Origin: Owenia fusiformis
Lineage: Eukaryota > Annelida > Polychaeta > Sabellida > Oweniidae
Direction of reading: 5' to 3'
DNA length: 64,000 nt
Assembly: GCA_903813345.2 (NCBI GenBank)
Contig: CAIIXF020000004.1
Location: forward strand, 5,415,525-5,479,524
Shown: piece after piece, positions 1 to 10,858 of the stretch
Layout: every line of letters starts with the position of its first letter
How positions within the stretch are numbered: the first letter of the stretch is position 1
Program-made: the position numbers and the translations under genes
Notes under the pieces: model-generated
The model's input: the letters and a program-made list of their open reading frames with translations, nothing else
Told to the model about the DNA's origin: nothing
The model's database searches: none

Positions 1-1681
1 GAGTATATAACATTTGATTATATACATGGCTTTAACATATACACTCCCCTCCATAAGTTTGGCAATAAACATATACATGTATACTTCAAAATTAGTGCCA
101 GTAAGGACAACCATTAGTTTTTATTTATGGACTTCGCCTTTAAGCTTGAGTGTTGAAGAAAATATTTTGAGTTATGATGATGGAGAAAAAAATACATATA
201 CCCTGGGTTCAGCTTGAAGTGGTGAATCCTTTCTGGATCTTTAAAACTTTTTGAACACTCATTTGATGTACAGTATGATACATGTTCATGCCATATATGG
301 GTATAGTTTGAACTGATTCTAATAAATAAAGCATGAATGTGTTCCGTAAAATTTTACTTACATGTACAGGCAAACAATGCAATTTCATAAGGGTTAAGTC
401 CATGTAATATCAAATGGTTTGCGTCCTAATTCAAATTCTAACAAATTCAAAATATACGAGTATGTGCATTTGGCACATAACCAGATGCCTCGTATAATAT
501 GTACATGTATATAGCTGGTTCCTTATATATTATATATATGATACACATTTTGGTGGTTCTTTTGGCATAATTGAAAAATAGGACAGGGTGCATCAAATTT
601 TATATTTACATTAAAAACAATTTATTTAGGTTGATTTAATGAGATTAAAGAAATCCTTTGAATACAGAATGATCAGGAGTGTAATGTGTTGAATTTAAAA
701 AAGATTATAAAACAGGAAAACAATGTGCTGAATTTCACAAGAATTGGGTTATTACAGCATAACACTTCCAGTGAGTAAAGGTTGTGCTCAGCATTAAGGG
801 TTGTGACCAGTTTAGGGTTGTGTGCAGAATTTAAGGTTGTAAATAAGGTTGGATTAATCTTGCCGAAGCAGAATCAAATATTTTTGTAGTATGTATGTTA
901 TATTATTTCAAATATTGTAAAGTAAAGTATTTTTGTTACATAAAACATGTGCATTTTGGTGTATATTATGCATATATTATGTATTGTGAAGTCACTTCAC
1001 GTTTGTTGTGCTTTGTTTATGCAGCATCATTTAGCATGAGAAATACAGTTAACCTCTTGAGTACTCAGTCATAGAATTTCTCAATATAATGGCTCTTTGA
1101 CAAATTTTGTTCAGTTTGCACAAAATATTTACTAAAATGTGTTATTTTTCTGTGTTAGTAACATTACCAATTGAACATGAAACATTGTCTTTCAAGAAAA
1201 GGAAGCTAAAATGATATATCCTGTGGCATGAAGTTAACCTCTGGACTCTCCAGAGATTTCTCGTCACCTCGCAAATGACCTTGAAACCTAGAGTGACAAG
1301 ATAATTGCTACAAAATATTTCACTAAAATTGTGAAGAAACGATCTCTGTCATTTAATTTTGCTAAAATGAGCATCATCTGTTTTATATGTATCTAGTAAA
1401 ATATCAAACATGTCAAAAGCTGGCAAAAATGAAAAATCCTTTTGGTTTCAACCGATTTTGAGCCTTGGATTCTAGATTCAAGAGGTTAACGGTTGCTTAT
1501 TTTTAATGCATTATGCATGACAGTTTATCTCATGATTAAAGTTAGTTTCTGTTTATCTTTGTGTCAGATTTACTTTGTTGTTTAATCTTTTCTCTCAAAT
1601 TGAACAAAAGGACAGACATATTTTAGTCACATTACCAAATAGTAACATCATTTTTAACAGGCATGATGCAGATTTAACCAA
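1..1681. other. No gene recognised
   Basis: AT-rich sequence without convincing coding or RNA signals on either strand. Confidence 0.4.
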
Positions 1682-2100
1682 AAGTTTTTGAAGATGTTTC
1701 AAACTATACATGATTTTTCTGTCACCACTTATTGTTATTGTATCCAGCTTTTTGTGGACAGTGGTTGGTGTTTGGCAGTTGGTGTTTGGCACTCAGAGTT
1801 CAGCGTCTGTAACAAATGATTACCAATTTGTAACTTCAGGTGCAGATGATGTAGACAAAAAAGTTTATGTAAATAGTATCGGTTATGTTTTTGAACATTT
1901 GGAAAAAATAAATGACCTGTTAATTTGTTCCTGGATAATAAAAGCAATTTTGTTCTATAGTTTTGAAGATGTTTCAAACTATACATGATTTTTCTGTCAC
2001 CACTTATTGTTATTGTATCCAGCTTTTTGTGGACAGTGGTTGGTGTTTGGCACTCAGCGTCTGTAACAAATGACATGGTGTCTGAAACAAATGGCATGTT
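1682..2100 (+). repeat. Duplicated unit of dispersed repeat family B
   Basis: A block of about 100 bp (GATGTTTCAAACTATACATG, then TGTCACCACTTATTG and TTTTTGTGGACAGTGG) occurs at 1682-1789 and again at 1959-2053, about 277 bp apart. It belongs to the same family as the 27.1-27.7 kb array. Confidence 0.7.
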
Positions 2101-2199
2101 AATACTTTGTTAATGTGGTCCTATATGATAAGATATTTGTTTACCCATCTTATAATAATGGATGAAATTAATGTGTCAAAACCTGGAGTACAGACTTGT

Positions 2200-2300
2200 A
2201 TAATGTCACCACTTCCTAATTATGTCACCACTTCCTTATTATGTCACCACCAGGAAGCAGTGACATATTGTTATTACCAGCGCTCTTTGTTCTGACTGGT
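2200..2300. repeat. Cluster of family B TGTCACCAC ends
   Basis: ATGTCACCACTTCCT is repeated three times in a row, followed by an inverted AGTGACAT. These look like stacked ends of family B. Confidence 0.45.
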
Positions 2301-2957
2301 GGTGGATGACAGATACCAGGTAGAAATCCACATCTGTGACAGACTGTTACAAACATTTTGTAACGATTTACCAGATGGTTACATTTTGATATGTTGTTTT
2401 ATAGCAAAGTGGCTTGAAGAAAAAATGAGAAAACATAACATCACGAATGAATGTTAACATTGTAGAAAATCATCAGCATTATAACATATAAAGCATCATC
2501 CTGATATATGTGAGAATATTTAAAATTCTTTGATTATGACCAATCAAAATTATTTCATCTTAATAAACGTTGATATCTGATATCGATAAAACAGTGAACA
2601 AAATAAAATGGTTTTAGTGGGAAATTCATAGTAATTTCGTTGTGATAAAAATGCATTTCTATTCACTTGAAAAGCATTTTGACAGGTGCAATTTTGAACC
2701 CCGAATACTTAAACGTTCGTCTATGTATTATAGTGTACCATAATGGATATATATTGTGATGTATTTATAATGTAGACACTACTAGATGTTTATTGAACAA
2801 TAAAAATGACCATAAAATGTATACAATTACTTTGTTTATTTATGTTTTATTTATCATTACCTTAATATTTTTTCACAGGATTTTGTTGAAATTGGTGAAA
2901 AATTCTTATTTTATTGTTTCTGGTTATAAGGAATTCACCAAAATTCATGATAGATAC

Positions 2958-3158
2958 TTCAGTAAAACCTGACCTGATCCTAATGTTATGTGAATTTTCC
3001 AAAAGTGTTTGGATTTGCAGGTGTTCAAATTCTGAGGATTTTTAACATGGAAGTCTGTCGCAGATTAAGAAAAATTGGATTGAAAGAAGCACCTACATTA
3101 AGAGATGCTAAAATTGGGAAAGTTGTTCACTGTTCAGATGTAGGTTTTACTGTACAAC
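2958..3158. mobile_element. pogo/Tigger-like MITE
   Basis: Ends are TTCAGTAAAACCTGAC and GTAGGTTTTACTGTA, with inner GTGTTTGGATTTGCAGG and GTTCA blocks. The apparent frame in it is not considered coding. Confidence 0.5.
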
Positions 3159-3610
3159 ACCAACTTTTTCTGAACTGACTTTTAATTCATTTCCTAGACT
3201 TTGTTGCCCCTATAATTAATAATTAAATTGACAATCAGGATATTATAAAGGGACATTAGGGAGTTTAAGCTTGCATATAAAATCAAAATGCCAGCCTATA
3301 CGTATGACCAATCGTCGTACAAATGCATCGCTTAAATATTTTCCGTTCACATTTAGGTTGTGAAAGAAATTGCAAGCTTAAACTTATATTGGTAAACGAG
3401 GTACCCTTTTTTCAGTCACACTGGTCTACAAAAAAGTTGAAATCTTGAATATTTCATGGTTATGTTTTTCTAAAAATATAATAAAATCATGGCTACGAGT
3501 GATACTTTGGAAATGTGTGAGTCCTTCAGCATTCCTTGCGCTCCAATGTTCTCCTTGTCTCCTTATGTTAAATTTTACATATTCCTTGTGTAGTTCACTA
3601 ATTTCTCGTG

Positions 3611-3734
3611 TTATTTGACATATTTAGACATAAACTTTTTATGGAATTCAGATCGAAGAGTGTCATTTATAAATTGTTTGTCTTTTTTATCGTCATCTCT
3701 TGCACAGTTTTTAAAAACGACATCATCATCCCAC
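3611..3734 (-). CDS. CWC15: CWC15 coding exon 6 and stop
   Basis: 124 bases after acceptor TTTCAG, encoding the conserved C-terminal tail [10 protein letters not shown] to the terminal KYVK and a TAA stop at 3611-3613. No convincing AATAAA signal was seen close behind the stop on the minus strand. Confidence 0.95.
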
Positions 3735-5962
3735 CTGAAAAGAAGATTTAGAATTAATTATCATGGATGTTAGGTTTTGAAATATAAAAAGAGTGGAATC
3801 AGCAAGGAATAAAGTAAACAGGCATGTAGCCATAGAATATACTGTAGAACAAGAATGTTTAAAATGCTTTAAATAAAAAAATATTGCAGTCAACTTTTGA
3901 GATTCAAAATAGAGAGGAAAAAACAAAAAACAAGCAGGGAATAAAGTAGACACACAGAGGGCATTCTAAATACAGAAATATATTGTAAATACAAGAACAA
4001 AATGCTATCTATGTTCATCAACTGATACAAACAAACAAACCACTACTTGCCTTCTTTTTACTTTGAATTCAGCTGCTGGGGAGTCATTAAGTAATGGGTT
4101 ACCACGTAAGATATTGTCTGTTCGAATCTGTTCCGCTTCTGCCTTTGCTTCTTGTTCCTAAAGTCAAAGTCATAACATAATACAATACATCAATTCAGAG
4201 GTGGACATGTTTTCAAATCCAAAATAGAGGGGAAAAGAGTAAATTAGCAAGGAACACTCTTAACTTCTATTTCACTTTTTAGTATCAATTGAACAAAAAT
4301 TCAGAATAAATATTTTTTCCTAAAGATTGGTGAGACAGGTGCCTCACCTGCCAGTGCCTTGCTATGCCACATAATTTATTTACCTTTCTTATAACCTCTG
4401 CTGCTCTTTCCTTCTTAATTTTGCTCAGTTCTGCCAGTAGTTCAGCAGTGTCATCTTCGTCATCGTCGTCATCATCTGAGCTGGCATCAGAATCATCCTA
4501 AAAGCAGAAAACATGTATTTTTATTGTAAGATCTGTAAAAAGAAGACCTCTGATTGGTCAGTTCTTGTGCTGTACCAATCTGTATTGCTACTGAGACTTC
4601 GTCTCGTGCCAATACAGAATTTCTCGAGCACAATATATCCTGTACTGCACTTCAAATCATTCAATAACACATAGTATTGCATTTAGGCTTTTCGATTTAG
4701 AGAGAGAGTATTAATAAACGAGGAAAGTATAAATAAACTCACGTCGTCCAACGGATCATCTGCGTCAAGGTTTGAGGCAGGAATCTGGTCAAGCCTTGGT
4801 TTCTTTGTGCTTGTGCTACTTCCACTTGAGCTACTTTCTACAATAAAATACATTTTTAAATGTAAAGTTTAATATTCTAACTAAAGACAAAATTGAGTAC
4901 ACTTTAACATATAATTCAAAGTGTTTTAACTGAGGCACAGGACCGTACTTTCCCATCCTCTTGTTTTACGTCAATCAAAAAGCCAAAAGAATCTTCATTC
5001 AACCAAAATGATATATACCCTTTTGATCTTAAAATAGCTAGATTTGACTGAAAATGTAATTGTGATAGTTTCCCAAAATATCCAGGGTTTTGTATATTTT
5101 CATCAAAATTTTGCCAATCAACCTCACACAGTGCAATGATTATCCTGATGAGTGCTAGAGTATTCCAAACAGTTCCATTATATTCAGAGCTGAAACCTTG
5201 AGAACAGTTGGTTGAATGACAATCTATAGAGCAGTCGAAAACAAATTTTTACCTCCTCCACGTCCACGATCTCTCTTCTCTCGAGCTACTCGCTCCCGTT
5301 CTTCAAGATCCTTTCTGAAGTCACGTCCTCTAAGCTCCTCCCTTGTGTATTGGCCTTCTTGTCTGTAATTTTAGAAATCTAGTTAATGACATCTATTAAA
5401 AACTGATGAGACCTTATTATTGCAACTTACAATAGCAATAACACCAGGATAAGAATTAGACTGAAGAATTACAACATACAAAGGTTTATTTGAAAATTGT
5501 GTTATTTGAATTACTAGGTACCAGCTCTGCAGAGTTAAAGTAACTGGGTACTACCTCCATTTTACAATTAGGCTCTAATTGAAAACTTCTTTCAACTTAT
5601 GTTGATTATAATATTTTTGAACCCAGTAGAGATTTTTGAAAAAATATGCTTGATATATCTATGTAAGATTTTAACATCTTTTGAGCCAACTTCTATATTT
5701 TTTGTACTAAAGATAAAACATTGGGAGAGATTTGGAAAGGATTTTCTGTAAGCATATGGTGAATGCATTTCTAAATCCTGTACTCGGTTTCACCAACAAA
5801 ATAATAAGAAACAAATATTATGACCCATTACCTGTATTTGAGTTTGGTATGTGCAGGTAGATCTCTACTAGAGTACTGTTTGGACATAGCACTCAAATCC
5901 CCCTCTCCCTTTCCAGTCCCTCCACGGGCCGGCTCAAATGTTGGTCGGGCCGCAGTTGTCAT
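3611..5962 (-). CDS. CWC15: CWC15 spliceosome-associated protein, complete six-exon gene
   Basis: Six coding exons on the minus strand join in frame to 226 residues plus a TAA stop: 5832-5962, 5253-5362, 4743-4837, 4384-4497, 4051-4157 and 3611-3734. The product starts [15 protein letters not shown], the hallmark N-terminus of the Cwf15/CWC15 family. It continues with a [12 protein letters not shown] block, an Arg/Glu-rich segment (about 55-80), a Ser-rich linker, [10 protein letters not shown], a long Asp/Glu run (about 113-132), a Lys/Glu-rich helix and the conserved tail [13 protein letters not shown]...[10 protein letters not shown]. The human protein is 229 aa, so this copy is full length. 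The family belongs to the PRP19/CDC5L-associated part of the activated spliceosome in the nucleus and acts in pre-mRNA splicing. All junctions have usable splice sites; four introns are GT-AG and the last is GC-AG. Introns 5 and 4 carry pieces of a dispersed repeat. The start is the first ATG matching the family N-terminus. Confidence 0.96.
3771..3995 (+). repeat. Family A repeat, partial, in CWC15 intron 5
   Basis: Contains GAGTGGAATCAGCAAGGAAT, AAAGTAAACAGGCATGTAG and a second half-copy at 3925-3960. It is transcribed antisense within the intron. Confidence 0.6.
4051..4157 (-). CDS. CWC15: CWC15 coding exon 5 with GC donor
   Basis: 107 bases after acceptor CTTTAG, encoding the helix end and the NPLLN...EFKVKR block. 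The frame requires the exon to end at AAG/GCAAGT, a GC donor. The only nearby GT (at GCAAGTAG) would shift the next exon into an early stop. Confidence 0.92.
4203..4262 (+). repeat. Family A fragment in CWC15 intron 4
   Basis: Only the 5' part is present (GGACATGTTTTCAAATCC and AGAGTAAATTAGCAAGGAA). Confidence 0.5.
4384..4497 (-). CDS. CWC15: CWC15 coding exon 4
   Basis: 114 bases (38 codons) between acceptor TTTTAG and donor GTAAAT. It encodes the acidic Asp/Glu run and the start of the Lys/Glu-rich helix ([13 protein letters not shown]). Confidence 0.94.
4743..4837 (-). CDS. CWC15: CWC15 coding exon 3
   Basis: 95 bases between acceptor TTGTAG and donor GTGAGT. It encodes the Ser-rich linker and the conserved [19 protein letters not shown] block; the exon ends in phase 0. 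Confidence 0.94.
5253..5362 (-). CDS. CWC15: CWC15 coding exon 2
   Basis: 110 bases between acceptor TTACAG and donor GTAAAA. It encodes the [15 protein letters not shown] segment and the Arg/Glu-rich helix that follows it. Confidence 0.94.
5832..5962 (-). CDS. CWC15: CWC15 coding exon 1
   Basis: 131 coding bases from the ATG at 5962, encoding residues 1-43 plus two bases of Arg44. The donor is CAG/GTAATG. An acceptor-like tract ending in AG just upstream of 5999 suggests that the 5' UTR is also spliced, but no matching upstream donor was identified. Confidence 0.95.
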
Positions 5963-6340
5963 CTTGGCTCACCTCTGATGTATCACACTTTGCAAATAGC
6001 TGTAAATAAAAATATAAAAGTGTGAATTTCGATGCGATTTAACCTGTTAATTCTGCATTTGGACTGCCATTTTTATCAGTATTATCAGAAACACAAATTC
6101 CATTGAACGAAAATAAGGACTAGAAGTTTTCACTACACTACACAGTAGTTTTCACTGACAGATCAATGCTAGGCAATCCCAGTCCTTTTGGCTCTACAGC
6201 CATAGCATATACAGAGGGACTTTTAGCTGACCTGGTATGTTTGAATTATCCCATCTCAGCAAAAGGGAACGACTTTATAGCCGAAATCCGTACTTTGCTG
6301 CTCGGTCTTAACTTCCTACAGGAAGTAAACACTAGCTAGC
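5963..6340 (-). promoter_or_regulatory. CWC15 5' UTR and putative promoter region
   Basis: The region upstream of the CWC15 ATG. It contains a pyrimidine tract plus AG before 5999 that could end a 5' UTR intron, and an inverted pair of ETS-like cores (CTTCCTacAGGAAG) at about 6313-6326. No TATA box is evident. The limits are inferred only from position. Confidence 0.35.
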
Positions 6341-7878
6341 CAAAACATATAGCTCTCCTATAGCAGCTAGTTTAGCAGAACAACTTGAGATAAATTCCAC
6401 CTCTATCATAAAAAGCGAGGCTTATAACATAATAATAAGTTTAAAAATCCATTAAGAACAAATGGCAAATGCAAAATTCTAACTCCGAAGGTTCGGGCCA
6501 TACAACAGGTTATTACGAAGGCTGGACCATACAACCCTTTAGACTCTTCCAATCACAAGATATCCTGCATTATCAACCAAGTAATCAATTGACACAACAC
6601 ACCCAACTCAATAGCCACCAAGCCAAAATAAACCCAAACCTCTGAGTGAAACCTCTGAGTACTATGGTAAGCCTGAAACTGTAGAATTCAAGCCAAATGA
6701 AGCAAATGGGCTTCCCCTAGATCTAGAATAGTCTCACGGGGTACCATCGAATAATTTTGGCAACGTACCGGAGAACGACATTTTACTAAGAAATGGCAAT
6801 AATTTAGCACAATATATTTTTTAACTAGAGTTCTATTTTGATTTTGACAATAGTAAGTATTCCATGCAATAACTATTTCATTCATGAGTTTGTAGGAATT
6901 CTGTTGGAACCCAGTTCTGATCAAGTACGAAGTTATTGAAATCGGCGCAGTCGGACTTTACTCCGAAAGATGGTTTTTCGATTATAACTTTTTACAACAT
7001 TTAAGTATAGACTTTTGAAAAAAGTACAGAATAGTCCTTATACTATTGAATAATTCTATTATTTCTGATTCACACGACTCTGATTTGTTTAATTAAAAAA
7101 AAGTTTTAAAAATATTACTTAGGAACGTAACCGGAGCTGGGAACGTAACCGGAGCAGATCAGTTGAATTATATAATTTAAAAAAATAAAATATATGATTG
7201 AAAGCATATATATTATTTACAAACACATATGAATGTTAAAATGAGCATTTATTACCCTTCACTTACAGGAAAATCAATGCATGGCAATAAGTATAAATTA
7301 GAAATTAGTATAACAGAGTGGGTTCTAATAGTTCGCTGAACAAATACAATGGGTGAAATCAAATGGAATTATTTGCTTACTACATTTAATCACTTCATTC
7401 TCCATGCAATGATTGTTCTATGTTTGATAGCCTTTCTAAGGTAATTGCACTTGTGCATGGTAAATACCAAATTTAATTTTTCACAATGGATAAATTTTTT
7501 CTTTAAATAAAATGTAATAAATACGCATTCTAACAATCCCGTATGTTTTTAAATTAGTATATGTGCTTTAAATCATATATTTTAATTGTTTTGATTAAAT
7601 AATTCAACTGATCTGCTCCGGTTACGTTCCCAGCTCCGGTTACGTTCCTAAGTAATATTTTTAAAACTTTTTTTCTAATTAAACAAATCAGAGTCGTGTG
7701 AATCAGAATTAACAGAATTATTCAATAGTATAAGGACTATTCTGTACTTTTTTCAAAAGTCTATACTTAAATATTGTAAAAAGTTATAATCGAAAAACCA
7801 TCTTTCGGAGTAAAGTCCGTCTGCGCCGATTTCAATAACTTCGTACTTGATCAGAACTGGGTTCCAACAGAATTCCTA

Positions 7879-8115
7879 CAGTTGGGGACATAAATAAATG
7901 ACAGGTGGATTTGCTGAAGTGAGGATTTCCCATGTTAAAAATAAGAGAATTTACAATAGGCCATAAATCAGTGGATGAGATTATACAAAATGTAAAATAT
8001 ACAAATTTTAAGGGATATGTATCTTGACAATATTGGAAATTATGGGCTTTCAGACCACCATAATTAGGAAATGGTGATCGAAAATCGACCTGTCATTTAT
8101 TTTTGTCCCCAACTG
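7879..8115. mobile_element. 237-bp TA-flanked MITE
   Basis: Terminal inverted repeats of about 28 bp start CAGTTGGGGACA and end with the complement, TGTCCCCAACTG. TA occurs on each side (7877-7878 and 8116-8117). There is no coding content. Confidence 0.72.
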
Positions 8116-8964
8116 TACTAGTCATATAAATCCGACCATCGTATGCTTTATTTGTCATTATTTTTTGATAATTTGGATATTTATTTTTTGTTATTTTCTT
8201 GCATACTAGGGTCGTACACACTTCCCGGTTGTAAATTGAGGGAAATGCTTTCCTGGCCTGTTTAGGCAACCAAAATCACACAAATTATGTATTAGAATAT
8301 GCTCTTCATCGATAATGTATTTAATCCTACCTTACACACGTCAAACGCTTGATAATTGAAGAAGTATAAGAATTTTTCTGGAAACAATTTTTTTCCCCAT
8401 GTGTAGATGCATTCTGGGTAATGATTGTGTAAAAGTAAAACTCTAGGTGAAGCGAAAAACAAAATTACAATAAATAACAGCAGCCATATTGAGATCGAGA
8501 TTTCAACTCGAAAGTTTATCATCGTCTTATGACAATTGAATCGCCTTCTCAGACACCAAGGAGGGTGAAGAAACCGAAAACAGATATGTTGGTAATAAAT
8601 AATTACGATTTCGTTTTGGTTGCATGGTTTCACATTTAGACTGTATTCAGTGACCTTGAGTGACCTTGAGAACCATATTGGAAATTGGTTCAAACATATA
8701 CGAAAATGATTACATTTCTTCAATTATCAAGTATTTCCTGTGTTTAAGGTAAGAGTTAATACATTCTAGTTGAAGCATTGGATCCATTATCGTATCAGTG
8801 TAACTTTTGTTGAGCATAGAGGGCAGAAAAGCATTTACCGCAATATACTAGGCTTAATATCCTCGACGCAAATGTTGAAAACAAAAATAAAAAACAAATA
8901 ATCCAAATCGTCAAAAAGAAACGTGAAACAACAACATTAAGTCGAGTTCACTTGACTACAACTG
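7879..8964. mobile_element. TA-flanked insertion inside the foldback arm
   Basis: Comparison with the uninterrupted left arm fixes the boundaries. The arm sequence attccTA stops at 7878 and resumes at TAcaaactc (8965). The insertion starts CAGTTGGGG and ends CAACTG, with a TA duplication, as in Tc1/mariner-type elements. It probably contains two elements: 7879-8115 is a complete small element of its own, and 8118-8964 is a second piece whose ends share TAGTCA. The frame at 8292-8723 has no transposase motif. Confidence 0.72.
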
Positions 8965-9343
8965 TACAAACTCATGAATGAAATAGTTATTGCATGGAAT
9001 ACTTACTATTGTCAAAATCAAAATAGAACTCTAGTTAAAAAATATATTGTGCTAAATTATTGCCATTTCTTAGTAAAATGACGTTCTCCGGTACGTTGCC
9101 AAAATTATTCGATGGTACCTGAGTCTAGACTACAATACAACCACACGACTGATTTTTTGAGAATAGAAAATGTCTTCAATCTGCAAATTGTAACTTATCT
9201 ATTGGAAAGATGATTACCTAATATGGTTCCCTTCAAAGCAATGGTCCCGAAGTATCGCCTCCTATTAAATTGGCCTTTAGAATGAATCCTAAGATAGCTA
9301 AAACAATGAAAACATGAGATAAAGTAAATCTTTCTGTTTTGTC

Positions 9344-9648
9344 CAAGGAGGATTGGCTCCCAGGATCGAAACTCGATATTTTCCAACAATGAAAACGTCG
9401 AAATGTCGTTATTTTCTGAAATTAAAACCGACTATAAATTCAAAATAAACAGTTCAAAAGATTCGAACTAATATCTCGATCATTTCTTGTGAGTTTTGGA
9501 ATTTTTCGTTTGGAAATAAGACCAAAATTCACGATTTAAATGTTGAAGTGAACAAAATGGCGGCTGTTTGAATTCGAATTTTGTATTACGACATACCCAT
9601 ATATGGGACAGAATATCGGTGGTGCACTCTGGGAGCCAATCCTCCTTG
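9344..9648. mobile_element. 305-bp MITE with 9-bp target duplication
   Basis: A perfect 20-bp terminal inverted repeat (starting CAAGGAGGATTGG). It is flanked on both sides by the exact 9-mer TGTTTTGTC (9335-9343 and 9649-9657). A 9-bp duplication suggests a Mutator-like (MULE) relative. No transposase. Confidence 0.8.
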
Positions 9649-9891
9649 TGTTTTGTCCACCATTTATTTAGTCTCAATCCGAAACGCATTTTGAATCGTT
9701 GATGAGCAACCACAAATAAGTTATTAGTATTTTACAGTAGAATTATTGAGAATTTATTTATTGTGGAATTCTACATAAAAAAAATCTGTCATATCAATGA
9801 GTGTTTCCTTTTGACCGTGTTAAGAATTATTTGAATCACTTGGTCCATAATGGCTACAGCTCTGAGAGAGGTTAAAAAGCTCCATTTAGTG

Positions 9892-10071
9892 TACAATAAA
9901 ACCTGCGTATAGTGAACATTTTATGCCAAGAATAAACGTTCAATGTTTGTAGGTGTTCACACCGAGAGGATAATTTATACAGGAAGTCAATAGAGTATGT
10001 GTGGGGACGGATGCCCACTAGTGACAGGTGTTAACCAGAGAGAGGTGTTCATCGAGACAGGTTCTACTGTA
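9892..10071. mobile_element. pogo/Tigger-like MITE
   Basis: Begins ACAATAAAACCTGCGTAT and ends CAGGTTCTACTGTA, with inner GTGAACA/TGTTCA repeats. This fits the CAGTAAAACCT ends typical of pogo/Tigger-derived short elements with TA targets. Confidence 0.5.
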
Positions 10072-10091
10072 TTTCAATTTCATCAACATCG

Positions 10092-10280
10092 ATGAAAGAA
10101 GTCAAGAGGTCATCGAATGAAAGATTATGTGACTTTTGTAGTGTTAAAGACAATGAAATTCATTCGATGATTGATTGCCAAATATACCAAGAGAATAGGA
10201 AAATATTATTTCCATTGTACCGAAAGATGTTATACCTGTCCTGGAACGGGATAAGTTATACCAAATGTAAATATATATAA
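10092..10280 (+). pseudogene. Fragment of a non-LTR retrotransposon ORF2 C-terminus
   Basis: A 62-codon frame with the pattern LCDFCS, five residues, EIHSMIDC, four residues, ENRKILF. This matches the C-terminal CCHC-like region of many LINE reverse transcriptases (C-x-FC, then EIH-x-L-x-x-C-x-x-Y-x-x-x-R). No reverse transcriptase core was found upstream, where a separate small element ends at about 10071. It is therefore a short remnant. The match is by motif only. Confidence 0.5.
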
Positions 10281-10746
10281 TTACCAATGCACATTGTACT
10301 GAAAGGCTGTTCCCGGTGGGATCACTGTTGGCAGTGGGTTCTAAGGGATCCCATCATTTGTACAGACTAAGCTGTCTCTCCAAAGTCCATCCAGTTTTAC
10401 ATTTAAAGTTCTTTGAGAAAAAGGCAAACATTAACTCTGCTTGTATTTTGAACTTTTAGCTGGTCAGTGTGACCTTTTCAAAAGTTTGTTTTTATCACTC
10501 CTATCTAGCCAGCACACAGTTAACACTAAATAGTCCACTCAAATATTAGAATCCCATTCAATTTTCCATTTTTAAAGTAAAATTAGTATATTGCAAAAAT
10601 ATACTGATTTACAGTAGCCACAAATAAGTATGTGGTGCGTCATGAATATTTGGATAATGAAACGTTTTGGTTAAGAGACTATTTGTAATGAGAAGAAAGT
10701 AAGAGAAAGTTGAACTCTTCGATATTCGTGGAGTTTACCATCAAAT

Positions 10747-10858
10747 ATGAGCTCAAAACCGATCATTTTAGCGATAATCATATCGTGCTGTATATGGAGT
10801 ATAGGACATGCGCATCTGAATCTCTACATGAGCGAGAAGGAGACCAGGGCACTGTTGG
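10747..10858 (+). CDS. First coding exon of a Ryk/Derailed-like Wnt receptor tyrosine kinase
   Basis: The ATG at 10747 opens 37 codons plus one base, ending at a strong donor G/GTAAGT. Residues 5-22 are a hydrophobic signal peptide (LAIIISCCIWSIG). After it comes HLNLYMSEKETRALLG, which matches the first strand and helix of the WIF domain at the N-terminus of Ryk/Derailed receptors (human RYK has LYLSEDEVRRLIG at this place). Ryk proteins are single-pass membrane receptors with an extracellular Wnt-binding WIF domain and a catalytically atypical kinase domain; they act in axon guidance and cell polarity. Only this exon is visible. I found no continuation of the WIF domain (a phase-1 acceptor followed by an AELYYVR-like stretch) up to 64000, so the first intron would be at least 53 kb. 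The call rests on about 16 residues plus the signal peptide. Confidence 0.72.

Larger units (their letters stand above)
6740..9119. mobile_element. Large foldback (long inverted repeat) element, interrupted
   Basis: The left arm runs from GGTACCATCGAATAATTT at 6740 to about 7215. Its reverse complement occurs at about 7555-7878 and resumes at 8967-9119, ending in GGTACC. The arms are roughly 450-480 bp and nearly identical, with an AT-rich centre. Near the inner end each arm has a tandem GGAACGTAACCGGAGC motif. The right arm is split by a 1.09 kb insertion at 7879-8964. No transposase was found, and target-site duplications are unclear. It resembles foldback or long-TIR non-autonomous elements. 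Confidence 0.8.

Noticed and set aside
2990-3178. 62-codon plus frame
   Set aside because: Falls entirely on a pogo-like MITE with matching ends at 2958 and 3158.
8292-8723. 143-codon minus frame inside the TA-flanked insertion
   Set aside because: No transposase or other domain motif; AT-rich composition; lies in a non-autonomous element.
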